Under the pieces are notes generated by a model, which saw only the letters and a list, made by a program, of their open reading frames with translations, had not been told where the DNA came from and did not search any database. From assembly GCF_003287875.1 (NCBI RefSeq), contig NZ_QMKK01000035.1, positions 124,001-188,000 of the forward strand: a stretch of 64,000 bases of DNA, read 5' to 3'. Positions 46,057 through 55,087 of the stretch are shown here, in pieces. The translations under genes were made by a program, and so were the position numbers. Positions within the stretch are counted from its first letter, which is position 1; every line of letters begins with the position of its first letter. Source of the stretch: Martinezella tropici. Lineage in GTDB: Bacteria; Pseudomonadota; Alphaproteobacteria; Rhizobiales; Rhizobiaceae.

Positions 46057-46500
46057 TCAGGCTGATTCATCATGCAATCTCCTGATGGCCTGGAGCTGAA
46101 TGCAATCCGGCGCCATCTCCATGACTTCGATCTGCGTGCCATCGGGATCCTCGATCCATGCGCCGCGATTGCCATCGATGCCGATCTTCGTCGGCCTTGG
46201 CTTACTGGGGTGAATGCCCACCTTCGCAAGCTCTTCGAACGTCTTGTCGATGTCTTCAACGGTGAGGCAAATATGGAAGATGCCAATGACGTCCGGGCCG
46301 GCTTCCGGCCGCTTTATCCCCTTCGGGAAAAGCTCGAGATATTGATCGTCGTTGATCCTCAAATAGACGATCCACGCCTCGCCCTGATCATTGAGCAGAC
46401 GCGTCATCTCGCGAAAGCCGAGCTTCTGGTAAAAGGCCAGCGACTTGTCGAGATCATTGACGCGCAATGCGATATGACCGAGATGCCTGAAAAGATCCAT
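46057..46500 (-). CDS. VOC (glyoxalase/dioxygenase fold) metalloprotein
   Basis: 147 residues, single-subunit VOC fold with two beta-alpha-beta-beta-beta modules. Metal ligands of the glyoxalase I type are present: His9, Glu56 (YLELFP), His76 (FHICL) and Glu125 (IEVM). Closely similar to the gene just upstream (46504-46938), from which it is separated by three bases. Probably a lyase or isomerase acting on an intermediate of the acid-sugar pathway, or a glyoxalase dealing with a reactive aldehyde product. Confidence 0.85.
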   Translation of the reverse strand: MDLFRHLGHIALRVNDLDKSLAFYQKLGFREMTRLLNDQGEAWIVYLRINDDQYLELFPKGIKRPEAGPDVIGIFHICLTVEDIDKTFEELAKVGIHPSKPRPTKIGIDGNRGAWIEDPDGTQIEVMEMAPDCIQLQAIRRLHDESA

Positions 46501-46503
46501 GGC

Positions 46504-46938
46504 TCAGACCAGTCCCTTGATGCGGCGAATAGCGGCCGTCTGCATGGCGTCTGCGCCGAGCTGCATCAGCTCGATGCGGTTGCCTTCCGGATCTGCGATC
46601 CAAGCCTGGTAATTGTTGTCGACACCGAGCTTCTTTTCCGCCGTCAGGACGACGCCGCGGCTGGTGATATCGGCGATCGCCTCATCGATATTCTCAACCT
46701 CGAGGCAGAGATGATTGTATCCGACATTGGCAAATGGCGGTGCGCCATCGCCGACGCCCTCCGGAAACAATTCGATGAACTGCGTGTCGGTGATCCGCAG
46801 ATAGACGATCCACAGGCGGCCGTCACGATCGAGCCGGAACATTTCGTCGAAGCCCAGCTTGTTGACATAGAAGTCAAGCGAGCGGTCGATGTCCTTTACG
46901 CTGACAGCCACATGTCCGATCGATTTCACACTCTTCAT
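46504..46938 (-). CDS. VOC (glyoxalase/dioxygenase fold) metalloprotein, tandem paralogue
   Basis: 144 residues with the same ligand set: His9, Glu56 (FIELFP), His76 (NHLCL) and Glu123 (IELM). Shared stretches such as WIVYLRI and ELFP show that the pair arose by tandem duplication. First gene of a two-gene unit; its promoter (47084-47113, minus strand) carries the IclR-type site at 47060-47077. Confidence 0.85.
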   Translation of the reverse strand: MKSVKSIGHVAVSVKDIDRSLDFYVNKLGFDEMFRLDRDGRLWIVYLRITDTQFIELFPEGVGDGAPPFANVGYNHLCLEVENIDEAIADITSRGVVLTAEKKLGVDNNYQAWIADPEGNRIELMQLGADAMQTAAIRRIKGLV

Positions 46939-47059
46939 TGCATCCTCCTCCGTAATTCCGTTTCGCCGCGCGTGCCGGCGCAGCCACTCGCCAAACCTCC
47001 GATCCGGCGTCTTTTTCGAAACGCTGTGCCGCGATTAAATCGACATGACGTTTCTTATT

Positions 47060-47113
47060 TGAACTGATATAAGTTCATCTAAGAATTTACCGGCATTCTC
47101 ATGTCGGAGTCAA
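47060..47113 (-). promoter_or_regulatory. Promoter of the VOC genes with IclR-type operator
   Basis: Minus strand: TTGACT (47108-47113), 18-base spacer, TAAATT (47084-47089), then six bases and TGAACTGATATAAGTTCA (47060-47077), a palindrome of form TGAAC-N8-GTTCA. It is also upstream of the IclR gene on the plus strand, so probably gives autoregulation. Confidence 0.7.
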
Positions 47114-47195
47114 TGGAAGGGAGCCGCGATTGCGTGAACTCCACGGATTGCATAAGGAAGGCTGGGTATTGCCTGGTAGGCTTGGCAGGATTTCT

Positions 47196-48068
47196 ATGAC
47201 AGACATTAGTGAAGACGCCGCGCAAAAGTATCGTATCCCCGTCATCGAACAGATGGTGGAGGTGTTCGCGTTGCTGGAGCGCACGCCTGAGGGCGCGACG
47301 ATCCGGGATGTCGTCAAGGCAGTGAAGCTGTCGCGCACCACCGTCTACCGCATGCTGAATACGCTGAGCGCCCATGACTTCGTGCATCGCTCACCAGCGG
47401 GAAGCTATACGCTCGGCAGGCGCCTTCTCACACTTGCAGCCCATGTCGCTCCCACCGTTGCAAGTTACGATCTCCTGGCGATCGCGCAGCCGCATCTGAA
47501 CAGGATTTCCGAACTTCTTGGCGAAGGCAGCAAGCTGACGGTGCCCTCAGGTGACAATATCCTGGTTGTTGCCTCGGCGCAGGGCCATGGCCAATATGCG
47601 CTCTCGGCAACGGCAGGCCAGCGGCTGCCGTTTCATGCGGGTGCCGCCGGCAAGATCCTGCTTGCCTTCTCCTTGCAGGAGGACATTGAGCGGCGCCTGA
47701 CGAAGCTGGAGCGCTTTACCAACCAGACGATTACGGACCCAAACAAAATGCTCGAAGAGCTTGCGCTGATCCGCAAGCAGAATTGGGCGCGGGACATGGG
47801 CGAGCAGATGTCCGGCGTCCATGCAATCGCGGCCCCCGTAAGGGATCACCAGGACACGGTCATTGCAGCCGTCAGCGTTCCTTTCGTCACGGGCGTCGAC
47901 GAGAAGCGCGTGGCAGAGATCAGGCAAGCCGTGATCGCAGCAGCACAATCGATCACCAACGATATCCGATCGGCAACACCCGAGATGCCGTCAGCGCATC
48001 TGGCTGCTGAGAAGCCCGCAATCAAGCGAACAAATCAAGGAATGGCGGCAAAGCCGAAGCAGCGATAG
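47196..48068 (+). CDS. IclR family transcriptional regulator
   Basis: 290 residues from ATG 47196 (MTDISED; AGGA site). The winged helix-turn-helix is ATIRDVVKAVKLSRTTVYRMLNTL (about 31-54, given here in family terms), and the IclR effector domain follows, with LPFHAGAAGKILLAF and AAPVRDHQDTVIAAVSVPF. A basic C-terminal tail of about 25 residues is an extension. Divergent from the VOC genes. The nearby TGAAC-N8-GTTCA palindrome recurs at the other promoters of the block, making this the likely regulator of all of them. Confidence 0.9.
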   Translation: MTDISEDAAQKYRIPVIEQMVEVFALLERTPEGATIRDVVKAVKLSRTTVYRMLNTLSAHDFVHRSPAGSYTLGRRLLTLAAHVAPTVASYDLLAIAQPHLNRISELLGEGSKLTVPSGDNILVVASAQGHGQYALSATAGQRLPFHAGAAGKILLAFSLQEDIERRLTKLERFTNQTITDPNKMLEELALIRKQNWARDMGEQMSGVHAIAAPVRDHQDTVIAAVSVPFVTGVDEKRVAEIRQAVIAAAQSITNDIRSATPEMPSAHLAAEKPAIKRTNQGMAAKPKQR

Positions 48069-48278
48069 CTACTGATTTCGATTGAAACGGCAAGCTGAAA
48101 TTTCGATCTGCGGTTCTTCCTTGATGCCTTCAAATGGGAGGAGCGAAGTGATTGCGGAACGGGCGGCAGAGATGCGGGGTCCCGACAGGTGAATGCGGCT
48201 GCACATCATTGACATCTTGTGCCGTTGTCATAGCAATTCGACGTCATAGGCTAAGATCGGGCATGCAGAGGAAATCAC

Positions 48279-48566
48279 GTGAAAAGACGCATGTTGCTCA
48301 TCCTGGGGCTATCGGCATTCATCGCGACTTCTGTTTCAGCCGGTCGACTGACCGGCCATTCGACCCTGGCCCAATGGGAGAACAGCCGAAGAGGTGATCA
48401 GGTGGCTTTGGCAAGGGATATACTTGCCAGAACGGCTGGGCGAGATGTCGGCAAAGCAGCGGACCTGATGATTTGTATAGAGAAAGTCGCCAGAGACCCG
48501 GCCCACGCTAACATACCGCTTCATAAGATCGCGTCGCCGTGTCTGGTTTTGATCGGCGCCGAGTGA
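48279..48566 (+). CDS. Small exported protein, unknown function
   Basis: 95 residues, GTG start at 48279 after AGAGGAAA. Signal peptide MKRRMLLILGLSAFIATSVSA; the mature part of about 74 residues has LAQWENSRRGDQVALARDIL and two cysteines (LMICIEKV, SPCLVL) spaced 28 residues apart, likely a disulfide. No family recognised. Flanked by about 210 bases of non-coding sequence on each side, so probably a single-gene unit. Confidence 0.65.
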   Translation: MKRRMLLILGLSAFIATSVSAGRLTGHSTLAQWENSRRGDQVALARDILARTAGRDVGKAADLMICIEKVARDPAHANIPLHKIASPCLVLIGAE

Positions 48567-48785
48567 CTTTTCGATTTCATCGATGCGCTTAATCCGGATT
48601 TAGCGCCTAAACCTAACGGACACACGACATTTTCCGGATTGCAATGAAAAAGTAAAATCCACAGGGAGACGACATGAATGGCAGAAATGCCATTCTGTTT
48701 GCATGTTTCGGACATTCGATATTTTGTCACATCCATGTCATGAAATACGTCGACACCTCGTGCCGGATCAAAAGCGGGTACCCAG

Positions 48786-51143
48786 ATGGATTATTTCAGA
48801 CGCTTCAACTTTCTGTTCGCAACGCCCACCTTTGACAATGAGGATCTGGAGGGTGCCCGCTACAACCAGATCGTCGAGGAGATAGAACGCTCCGGCTTCG
48901 AAGTGGTGCGCGCGCGCAATCTCGAAGATGCGGAGATCGCCGTGCAGACGGACGCAGCGATCGGCTGCATGCTGGTCGACTGGGGCAAGAAAGGCCTGGA
49001 AGGCAAGACGGCCGCCCTCATCAACCTCATGCGCCGGCGCGGCCTCGAATTCCCGATCATCCTGCTGATCCGCCGCAAGCGCTTCGAGGATGTGCCGGTC
49101 GAGGTCCTCGATTTCATCGACGGCTATGTCTTCCTGTCCGAAGAGACGCCCGCCTTCATCGCCAAGAGCCTCATCAGCCGGCTCAAGCAATATGCCGAAA
49201 CGCTGAAGACGCCGTTTTTCGGTGCGCTGGTCGATTATGCCGAGGAGGGCAACCATCTCTGGACCTGCCCGGGCCACAATGGCGGCATCTTCTACAGCCG
49301 CAGCCCCATCGGCCGTGTCTTCATGGAGCATCTGGGCGAAGCGGTGTTTCGCGACGACCTCGACAATTCCGTGCTCGACCTCGGCGACCTTCTGACCCAC
49401 GAGGGACCGGCTCTCGCCGCGCAAAAGGAAGCGGCCAAGATCTTCGGCGCCGAGAAGACCTATTTCGTGCTGAACGGCACCTCCACCTCCAACAAGGTTG
49501 CTCTGTCAGCCCTCGTCACCGATGGCGATCTCGTGCTGTTCGATCGCAACAATCATAAGGCCGCCCATCACGGCGCCCTGATGATCTCGGGCGGCATTCC
49601 GGTCTATCTGCCGACCAGACGCAATCTTTATGGGCTGATCGGCCCCATGGATTTCGCTGAAATGGACGAGGACGCGCTGCGCGAGCGCATCCGCACGCAT
49701 CCATTGGTGAAAGATCCGGAGGCTTACAAGAAGCCGCGCCCGTTCCGCGTCGCTGTCGTGGAGCAATGCACCTATGACGGCACCATCCACAATGCCGAGA
49801 TGATCCTCAAGCGCATCGGCCACCTGTGCGATTACATCCTCTTCGACGAGGCATGGGCGGGCTTCATGAAGTTTCATCCGCTTTATGCCGGGCGCTTTGC
49901 CATGGGTCTTTCGGACCTCGGCCCGGATGCGCCCGGTATCATCGCCACGCAATCGACCCATAAGCAGCTCGCCAGCTTCTCGCAGGCCTCGCAGATTCAC
50001 ATGAAGGATAGGCACATCACCGGCCAGAAGCGCCGCGTGGAGCACCGGCGCTTCAACGAAAGCTTCATGCAGCACGCCTCGACCTCGCCCTTCTATCCGC
50101 TGTTTGCCTCTCTCGATGTCGGCGCGCAGATGATGAAGGGCCGCTCGGGCGAAGTGCTCTGGGACGACACGATCCGCCTCGGCATCGAATTGCGCAAGAA
50201 GATCCGCGCCGTGCGCCGCGAATTCGAGGAGAAGGAACATCGTCCGGAGCGCCGCTGGTTCTTCGAGCCCTTCGTGCCGGACCGGGTGGCGATCCCGGAT
50301 GTCTCCAGCCCAGGCGCGGTGCATGACGTAGCGTGGGAGAGTATTGCCACGGACCAGCTTGCCACCAATGCAGCCTTTTGGCATCTGACGCCGGGCGCGG
50401 CATGGCACGGTTTTTCGGCGATGGAGCCGGGCTTTGCCATGACCGATCCGAACAAGCTCACCCTGCTCACCCCCGGCTTCGACCGGGCGAGCGGAAAATA
50501 CACCGAGCACGGCATACCGGCGCCCGTGGTCGCGCAATATCTGCGCGAAAACCGCATCGTTGCGGAAAAGAACGACCTCAATTCGCTGCTGTTCCTGCTC
50601 ACGCCCGGTGTGGAGGCCAGCAAGGCAGGCACTTTGATCAGCGGCCTCGTCGCCTTCAAGAAACTCCATGACGACAATGCTTTGCTGGAGGAAGCTATCC
50701 CGGAATTCTACCGGCGCCGTCCGGGCCGTTATGCAGGCGTGCGGCTTCGCGATCTGTGCAGGGACATGCACAACTTCTTCCGCCAGGCCGATGTCAGCGC
50801 GCTCCAGACGAAGCAGTTTTCCGCCGACCACCTGCCGCCGATGGCCATGTCGCCGCATGATGCCGCACGCTGCCTGGTGCGCAACGATGTGGACTATCTG
50901 CCGATCGACGCCATTGCCGGCCGCATCGCAACGACACCCTTCGTCGTCTACCCGCCGGGGATCGCGACCATCGTGCCCGGCGAGCGCCTGACGGAGCAGG
51001 CAAAGCCGATGATCGACTATCTCAAGATGTTCGAGACCTGCTTCAACACCTTCCCCGGCTTCGAGGTGGAGATCCAGGGGCTCTATCGCGAGATCGACGC
51101 ATCCGGCAAAATCCGACTCTATACCTACGTCGTCGCGGAATAG
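48786..51143 (+). CDS. Orn/Lys/Arg family decarboxylase, PLP-dependent
   Basis: 785 residues, fold-type I decarboxylase with all three domains. An N-terminal CheY-like wing domain (1-130) is followed by the PLP domain: HNGG near 164, GTSTSNK, DEAWAGF (Asp354) and the cofactor lysine Lys393 in QSTHKQLASFSQ. A C-terminal domain ends at FEVEIQGLY. The length and wing domain fit the inducible arginine/lysine/ornithine decarboxylases; the amino acid used cannot be decided by eye. No clear ribosome site before ATG 48786. A GNAT gene follows 21 bases later. Confidence 0.9.
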   Translation: MDYFRRFNFLFATPTFDNEDLEGARYNQIVEEIERSGFEVVRARNLEDAEIAVQTDAAIGCMLVDWGKKGLEGKTAALINLMRRRGLEFPIILLIRRKRFEDVPVEVLDFIDGYVFLSEETPAFIAKSLISRLKQYAETLKTPFFGALVDYAEEGNHLWTCPGHNGGIFYSRSPIGRVFMEHLGEAVFRDDLDNSVLDLGDLLTHEGPALAAQKEAAKIFGAEKTYFVLNGTSTSNKVALSALVTDGDLVLFDRNNHKAAHHGALMISGGIPVYLPTRRNLYGLIGPMDFAEMDEDALRERIRTHPLVKDPEAYKKPRPFRVAVVEQCTYDGTIHNAEMILKRIGHLCDYILFDEAWAGFMKFHPLYAGRFAMGLSDLGPDAPGIIATQSTHKQLASFSQASQIHMKDRHITGQKRRVEHRRFNESFMQHASTSPFYPLFASLDVGAQMMKGRSGEVLWDDTIRLGIELRKKIRAVRREFEEKEHRPERRWFFEPFVPDRVAIPDVSSPGAVHDVAWESIATDQLATNAAFWHLTPGAAWHGFSAMEPGFAMTDPNKLTLLTPGFDRASGKYTEHGIPAPVVAQYLRENRIVAEKNDLNSLLFLLTPGVEASKAGTLISGLVAFKKLHDDNALLEEAIPEFYRRRPGRYAGVRLRDLCRDMHNFFRQADVSALQTKQFSADHLPPMAMSPHDAARCLVRNDVDYLPIDAIAGRIATTPFVVYPPGIATIVPGERLTEQAKPMIDYLKMFETCFNTFPGFEVEIQGLYREIDASGKIRLYTYVVAE

Positions 51144-51164
51144 GCTCGAAAGTTCGGATTGGTC

Positions 51165-51725
51165 ATGAAGCAGGATAAAACAATCGTCGTTCGCCCATCC
51201 CGGGAGAGCGACGTGGATGCGATGTTGGCGATCTATCGCCGCCATATTCACCGTGGCGTCGAGGCTGGGGTTGATGATAGCGACACGCCGCAACCGGACG
51301 ATCTGCGCGAACGGCGCAAGAATTTGAAGGACCGCCGCTTCCCGCATGTCGTTGCGATCGAAGGTGAGAAGGTCGTCGGCTATGCCTATGTTGTGCTGTT
51401 CCGCAAGCGCCCGGCCTATCGCTACACCGTCAAGCATTCGATCTATGTGCATCACGACCATGTCGGCCAGGGCGTCGGGAGCCTGCTCATGCGCGGGCTG
51501 ATGGACGCCTGCGCTGCGGCCGGCTTCCGGCAGATGATCGGCTATATCGACGCAGACAATGTCGCTTCGCTGGCCTTGCACGAACGCTTCGGCTTCGTTC
51601 GCGTCGGCCTGCTGCCGGCGGTTGCCTATCGCTACGGCCGCTGGGCCGACACGGTCATGGTTCAGCGCTCACTCGCCTCCGGCTCGACCACCCCACCGCC
51701 ACCGCCGGCCCTCTCCACCCGCTGA
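51165..51725 (+). CDS. GNAT family N-acetyltransferase, PAT-like
   Basis: About 186 residues, similar in build to phosphinothricin-type acetyltransferases: acetyl-CoA loop VGQGVGSLLM and GYIDADNVASLALHERFGFVRVG split across the fold, ending YRYGRWADTVMVQRSL. The C-terminal tail is proline-rich (TTPPPPPALS). Start ATG 51165; a TTG at 51159 is possible. Position right after the decarboxylase suggests joint expression and possibly acetylation of its amine product, an inference only. Confidence 0.85.
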   Translation: MKQDKTIVVRPSRESDVDAMLAIYRRHIHRGVEAGVDDSDTPQPDDLRERRKNLKDRRFPHVVAIEGEKVVGYAYVVLFRKRPAYRYTVKHSIYVHHDHVGQGVGSLLMRGLMDACAAAGFRQMIGYIDADNVASLALHERFGFVRVGLLPAVAYRYGRWADTVMVQRSLASGSTTPPPPPALSTR

Positions 51726-52193
51726 AACCAGTGGAATCGATGCCCAAGCATGGTTGGTGCATTCGCCAGGCGCGGCGGTGGACGTCTCTTGGCATGACAC
51801 GAAAGCGGAGGGAGAACATCGATCGCTTGATCCTTACTCCGCCTTTGCAGGCCAACGAGGCGGCAAGGGACACGCTTTCCTGGCCTCGGCCCGGACGCGA
51901 TTGCGGGCAACCTGCGCCCTATTGCGCCGGCTTTCGCAAATGCCGCCCAAAATTGAAGCCGTCACCATCGAGAATTTCGGCATCGGGTCCATCAGAGGAC
52001 GTGAACATAGCGCCGGCTTAAACCTGCATTTTACGAAATAGATATCCAAGTAACGCAACAATCCAACCGTGTGACGACGCCACGCCATCGGTTCGGGAAA
52101 CACCAACAGATCATTAACATTTCGCAACCACTCTAAAACTATCCGAAGGGACGATCACGTAACAACAAGCATTCACAATCATCGGGGAAGCAA
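51726..52193. other. 468-base region without recognisable gene
   Basis: A 96-codon open frame (51731-52021, plus) has no family features and poor start context. From about 52020 the sequence turns AT-rich and probably carries the promoter of the membrane protein/GGDEF-EAL pair. No palindrome or repeat stands out. Confidence 0.4.
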
Positions 52194-52655
52194 TTGAAGA
52201 GCGCAGATAAGAATACGGAAGTATTGCTATCGGAAGTTGATGACTCGAATAGCTTGACAAGCAATCTGTCTGCATCGCCATTGAGCGCGGCCCTCCTATT
52301 TCTTGGGCCGATTGCCGCCGCCGCTTTATTGATGGCTGGCTTTCCACATGCATTCTCCCCCTCATGGACACCCTTCGTCTTGATGGGCGCAAGCATCCCC
52401 GTAATCAGCTTTGTTCTTTTGCAACAGCGGGCAGAACAGCGCAATAAAATCGAGTTCATGTTCAATCTGTCATGGATTGTTTGGGTCGTGATAAGTTTGG
52501 CTACCGTCTCCTACTGCCTGAACGCTGGAACCCAAGAATTCGGGGAATCGCTTGCGCAACTCAATCCTGGATGGTTGACGCTTATCTTCGGGTGGTTCTT
52601 CGCGACCGCCTGCGGTCGCGTGGCCCTATCAATCAGTAAATTGTTGCATTCATGA
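52194..52655 (+). CDS. Small four-helix membrane protein, unknown function
   Basis: 153 residues, TTG start at 52194 after GGGGAAG. A hydrophilic 28-residue N-terminus precedes four predicted membrane helices (about 32-50, 59-75, 90-108, 126-146). No family recognised. The stop overlaps the start of the GGDEF-EAL gene by ATGA (52652-52655), so the two are translationally coupled and probably act together, for example as a membrane partner or sensor of the cyclic-di-GMP enzyme. Confidence 0.65.
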   Translation: MKSADKNTEVLLSEVDDSNSLTSNLSASPLSAALLFLGPIAAAALLMAGFPHAFSPSWTPFVLMGASIPVISFVLLQQRAEQRNKIEFMFNLSWIVWVVISLATVSYCLNAGTQEFGESLAQLNPGWLTLIFGWFFATACGRVALSISKLLHS

Positions 52656-55039
52656 CTGTCGCACAACGCCCAAGCGAGATGGCACATGGACCATTTGGAA
52701 TACATGGAAAGGCCTCCATGTGGCAGATGTTCGACAGCGTTCGGCGATTTATGGCGGTACCGGTCGACAATCCCGAGCTGTTGAAAGCACAATACCGCGC
52801 TTTCTCGCGCCAGATGCCGATGATGTACTTCATCCTGATGTCGAGCACCTGGGCGGTTGCCGCGACGCACATGATGATTGCCCCGGCTTGGCTCACGATT
52901 GGAGCTCCTGTTGTCCTTACATTGGCATCCATATTCCGCGTCCGCCATTGGTGGCGGTCGCGTCACATGGATCCAACGCCGGAGGTGGCGTTGCATGCTC
53001 TGAGACGGACCAATCGCCTTGCTTTCGCAATTGCCCTTACCTTTACCGCCTGGTCGTTCCTGCTCTTTCCCTACGGCGATGCATATACCCGTTCGCATTT
53101 GGCCTTTTACATGGCCATCACGGTGATTTCCTGCATCTTCAGCCTAATGCATCTTCGCTCGGCAGCCATAACCGTGACTGCAATCGTCAATGGCGCCTTC
53201 ATCATCTTCTTCTGTGCGACCGGACAGCCAACCTTCATTGCGACCGCGATCAACATCGCGTTGGTATCGATTGGCATGCTCGTCATCCTCAACATCAATT
53301 ATCGCGATTTTGCGCGCATGGTGAATACGCAGACGGAAGCGCGTCGACGCGAGGAAGCGCAAAGCCGTTTGCTGCGGATGATCGATGACATGCCTGTCGC
53401 CGTGATGACGGTTGAGCCCGAAACGCTGATCATCAACTACGCCAACGAGACCTCCAAACACCTCATACGCAAGATCGAGCATCTGCTGCCGATAAAGGCA
53501 GACGAACTGCTTGGCACCTCGATCGATGTCTTCCATAGGAATCCGGAGCATCAACGCCGCATTCTCGCAGATCCGGCAAATCTGCCTCATAATGCCCGCA
53601 TCAAGCTCGGGCCGGAAGTGCTCGACCTCAGGATTTCGGCAATCACCGCCGATGACGGAAGCTTTCTGGGGCCGATGCTCAGCTGGGCGATCGTCACCAA
53701 GGAAGTGGAGGCAGAGGGACGTATACGCCAGCTCGCGCATTACGACACGCTGACGGGACTCGCAAACCGTACAACGTTCAATGCGCAATTTGACGCGGGC
53801 CTCGGCGCGGTGGACCATGGGTCTTCGCTGCTATTCATAGACCTAGACGGCTTCAAGCTGGTCAACGATACCAAAGGCCATCGCATCGGCGATGCCCTGC
53901 TGAAAGCGGTCGCCGATCGACTGCGCGCCATTTGCGCAGCCCCCGCCATGACGATCGGCCGGCTCGGCGGCGATGAATTTGCCGTTCTGGTTCCATATGC
54001 CGACCCCTTGGGGGTGGCGCGGCTGGCCGGCCGGATCATCGATGCCCTCTCCATGCCGTTCGATCTCGACCAAGCAAATCAGGTTCAAATCGGCGCATCG
54101 ATCGGCATCGTGCACGCGCCAATGCATGGAGAAACGGGAGAAGCTTTGCTCGCTCGGGCCGACATCGCCCTCTATGCGGCAAAGGCCGCCGGCAAGGGCG
54201 CGTATAAGGTGTTTTCCGAAGAGATGGAAAATCGAATCCAGGAAAGCATTCAGCTTCAAACGACATTACGCGCGTCCTTGCGGGACGGCCGGGGATTGTT
54301 CGTCTTCTATCAGCCGATCGTCGATATCGACAGCAACAAGGTCACGGCACGCGAAGCATTGATCCGCTGGCATCACCCGCAAAGGGGGTGGATCTCACCT
54401 GCGGAATTCATTCCAGTCGCAGAGCAGAACGGATTGATCGAGCAGCTTGGCGAGTTCGTCCTGAGGACAGCATGTCGGGATGCCGTCCAATGGGAGGATG
54501 GCGCGCGCGTGGCCGTCAATGTATCGGCCTGCCAACTCGGCAAGGGCACGATCGTCTCCACGGTGTTGTCGGCGCTGGCATCTTCCGGCCTTTCGCCGGA
54601 ACGGCTCGAAATTGAGGTGACGGAAACTGCGATCTTCGATGACGAGCAAGGGGGCATTGGAGATCTGCGCCGTATACACGACCTGGGGGTTCGTGTGGCA
54701 CTGGACGATTTTGGAACCGGTTACTCGTCCCTCACGCATCTGCGAGCCTTCCCCTTCGACAAGATCAAGATCGATGGTTCGTTCGTGAGGGATGCCGTGA
54801 AGCGCCCGGAATCTGCTGCTGTCGTCCGGGCGATTGCCGATCTCGGCAAGCGGCTTGGTGTCACGACCGTCGCCGAGGGCGTGGAGACGGAAGCGCATCT
54901 TCAATGCGTTCTGACCGAAGGATGCAGCGAGGTTCAGGGCTATTTCTTTGGTCACCCGGAACCGAGCCGGACCGATGCCGATGCAGTCATGGCCCTTAAC
55001 GCGGCTGTAGCAGCCACGAGAATCCTCTCGGACGTCTAG
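52652..55039 (+). CDS. Membrane-bound GGDEF-EAL cyclic-di-GMP enzyme
   Basis: 795 residues. About six membrane helices lie between residues 55 and 215, then a PAS-like domain (about 240-350), a GGDEF domain with an intact GGDEF at 439-443 and an EAL domain with EAL at 568-570 (AREALIRW) and DDFGTGYSSLT. Both active sites look complete, so it could make or degrade cyclic-di-GMP. The inhibitory RxxD site usually five residues before GGDEF is replaced by APAM, so product inhibition of the cyclase is probably absent. Confidence 0.92.
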   Translation: MTVAQRPSEMAHGPFGIHGKASMWQMFDSVRRFMAVPVDNPELLKAQYRAFSRQMPMMYFILMSSTWAVAATHMMIAPAWLTIGAPVVLTLASIFRVRHWWRSRHMDPTPEVALHALRRTNRLAFAIALTFTAWSFLLFPYGDAYTRSHLAFYMAITVISCIFSLMHLRSAAITVTAIVNGAFIIFFCATGQPTFIATAINIALVSIGMLVILNINYRDFARMVNTQTEARRREEAQSRLLRMIDDMPVAVMTVEPETLIINYANETSKHLIRKIEHLLPIKADELLGTSIDVFHRNPEHQRRILADPANLPHNARIKLGPEVLDLRISAITADDGSFLGPMLSWAIVTKEVEAEGRIRQLAHYDTLTGLANRTTFNAQFDAGLGAVDHGSSLLFIDLDGFKLVNDTKGHRIGDALLKAVADRLRAICAAPAMTIGRLGGDEFAVLVPYADPLGVARLAGRIIDALSMPFDLDQANQVQIGASIGIVHAPMHGETGEALLARADIALYAAKAAGKGAYKVFSEEMENRIQESIQLQTTLRASLRDGRGLFVFYQPIVDIDSNKVTAREALIRWHHPQRGWISPAEFIPVAEQNGLIEQLGEFVLRTACRDAVQWEDGARVAVNVSACQLGKGTIVSTVLSALASSGLSPERLEIEVTETAIFDDEQGGIGDLRRIHDLGVRVALDDFGTGYSSLTHLRAFPFDKIKIDGSFVRDAVKRPESAAVVRAIADLGKRLGVTTVAEGVETEAHLQCVLTEGCSEVQGYFFGHPEPSRTDADAVMALNAAVAATRILSDV

Positions 55040-55087
55040 CCTTTCCGCCAATAGGGAACGATAACCGTCCCGCGGATGGTATGGCTA

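Noticed and set aside
49506-51581. 691-codon open frame on the minus strand
   Set aside because: Antisense to the decarboxylase, whose PLP motifs are complete.
51731-52021. 96-codon plus-strand frame
   Set aside because: Poor start context, arginine/proline-rich translation typical of a non-coding frame, no family.
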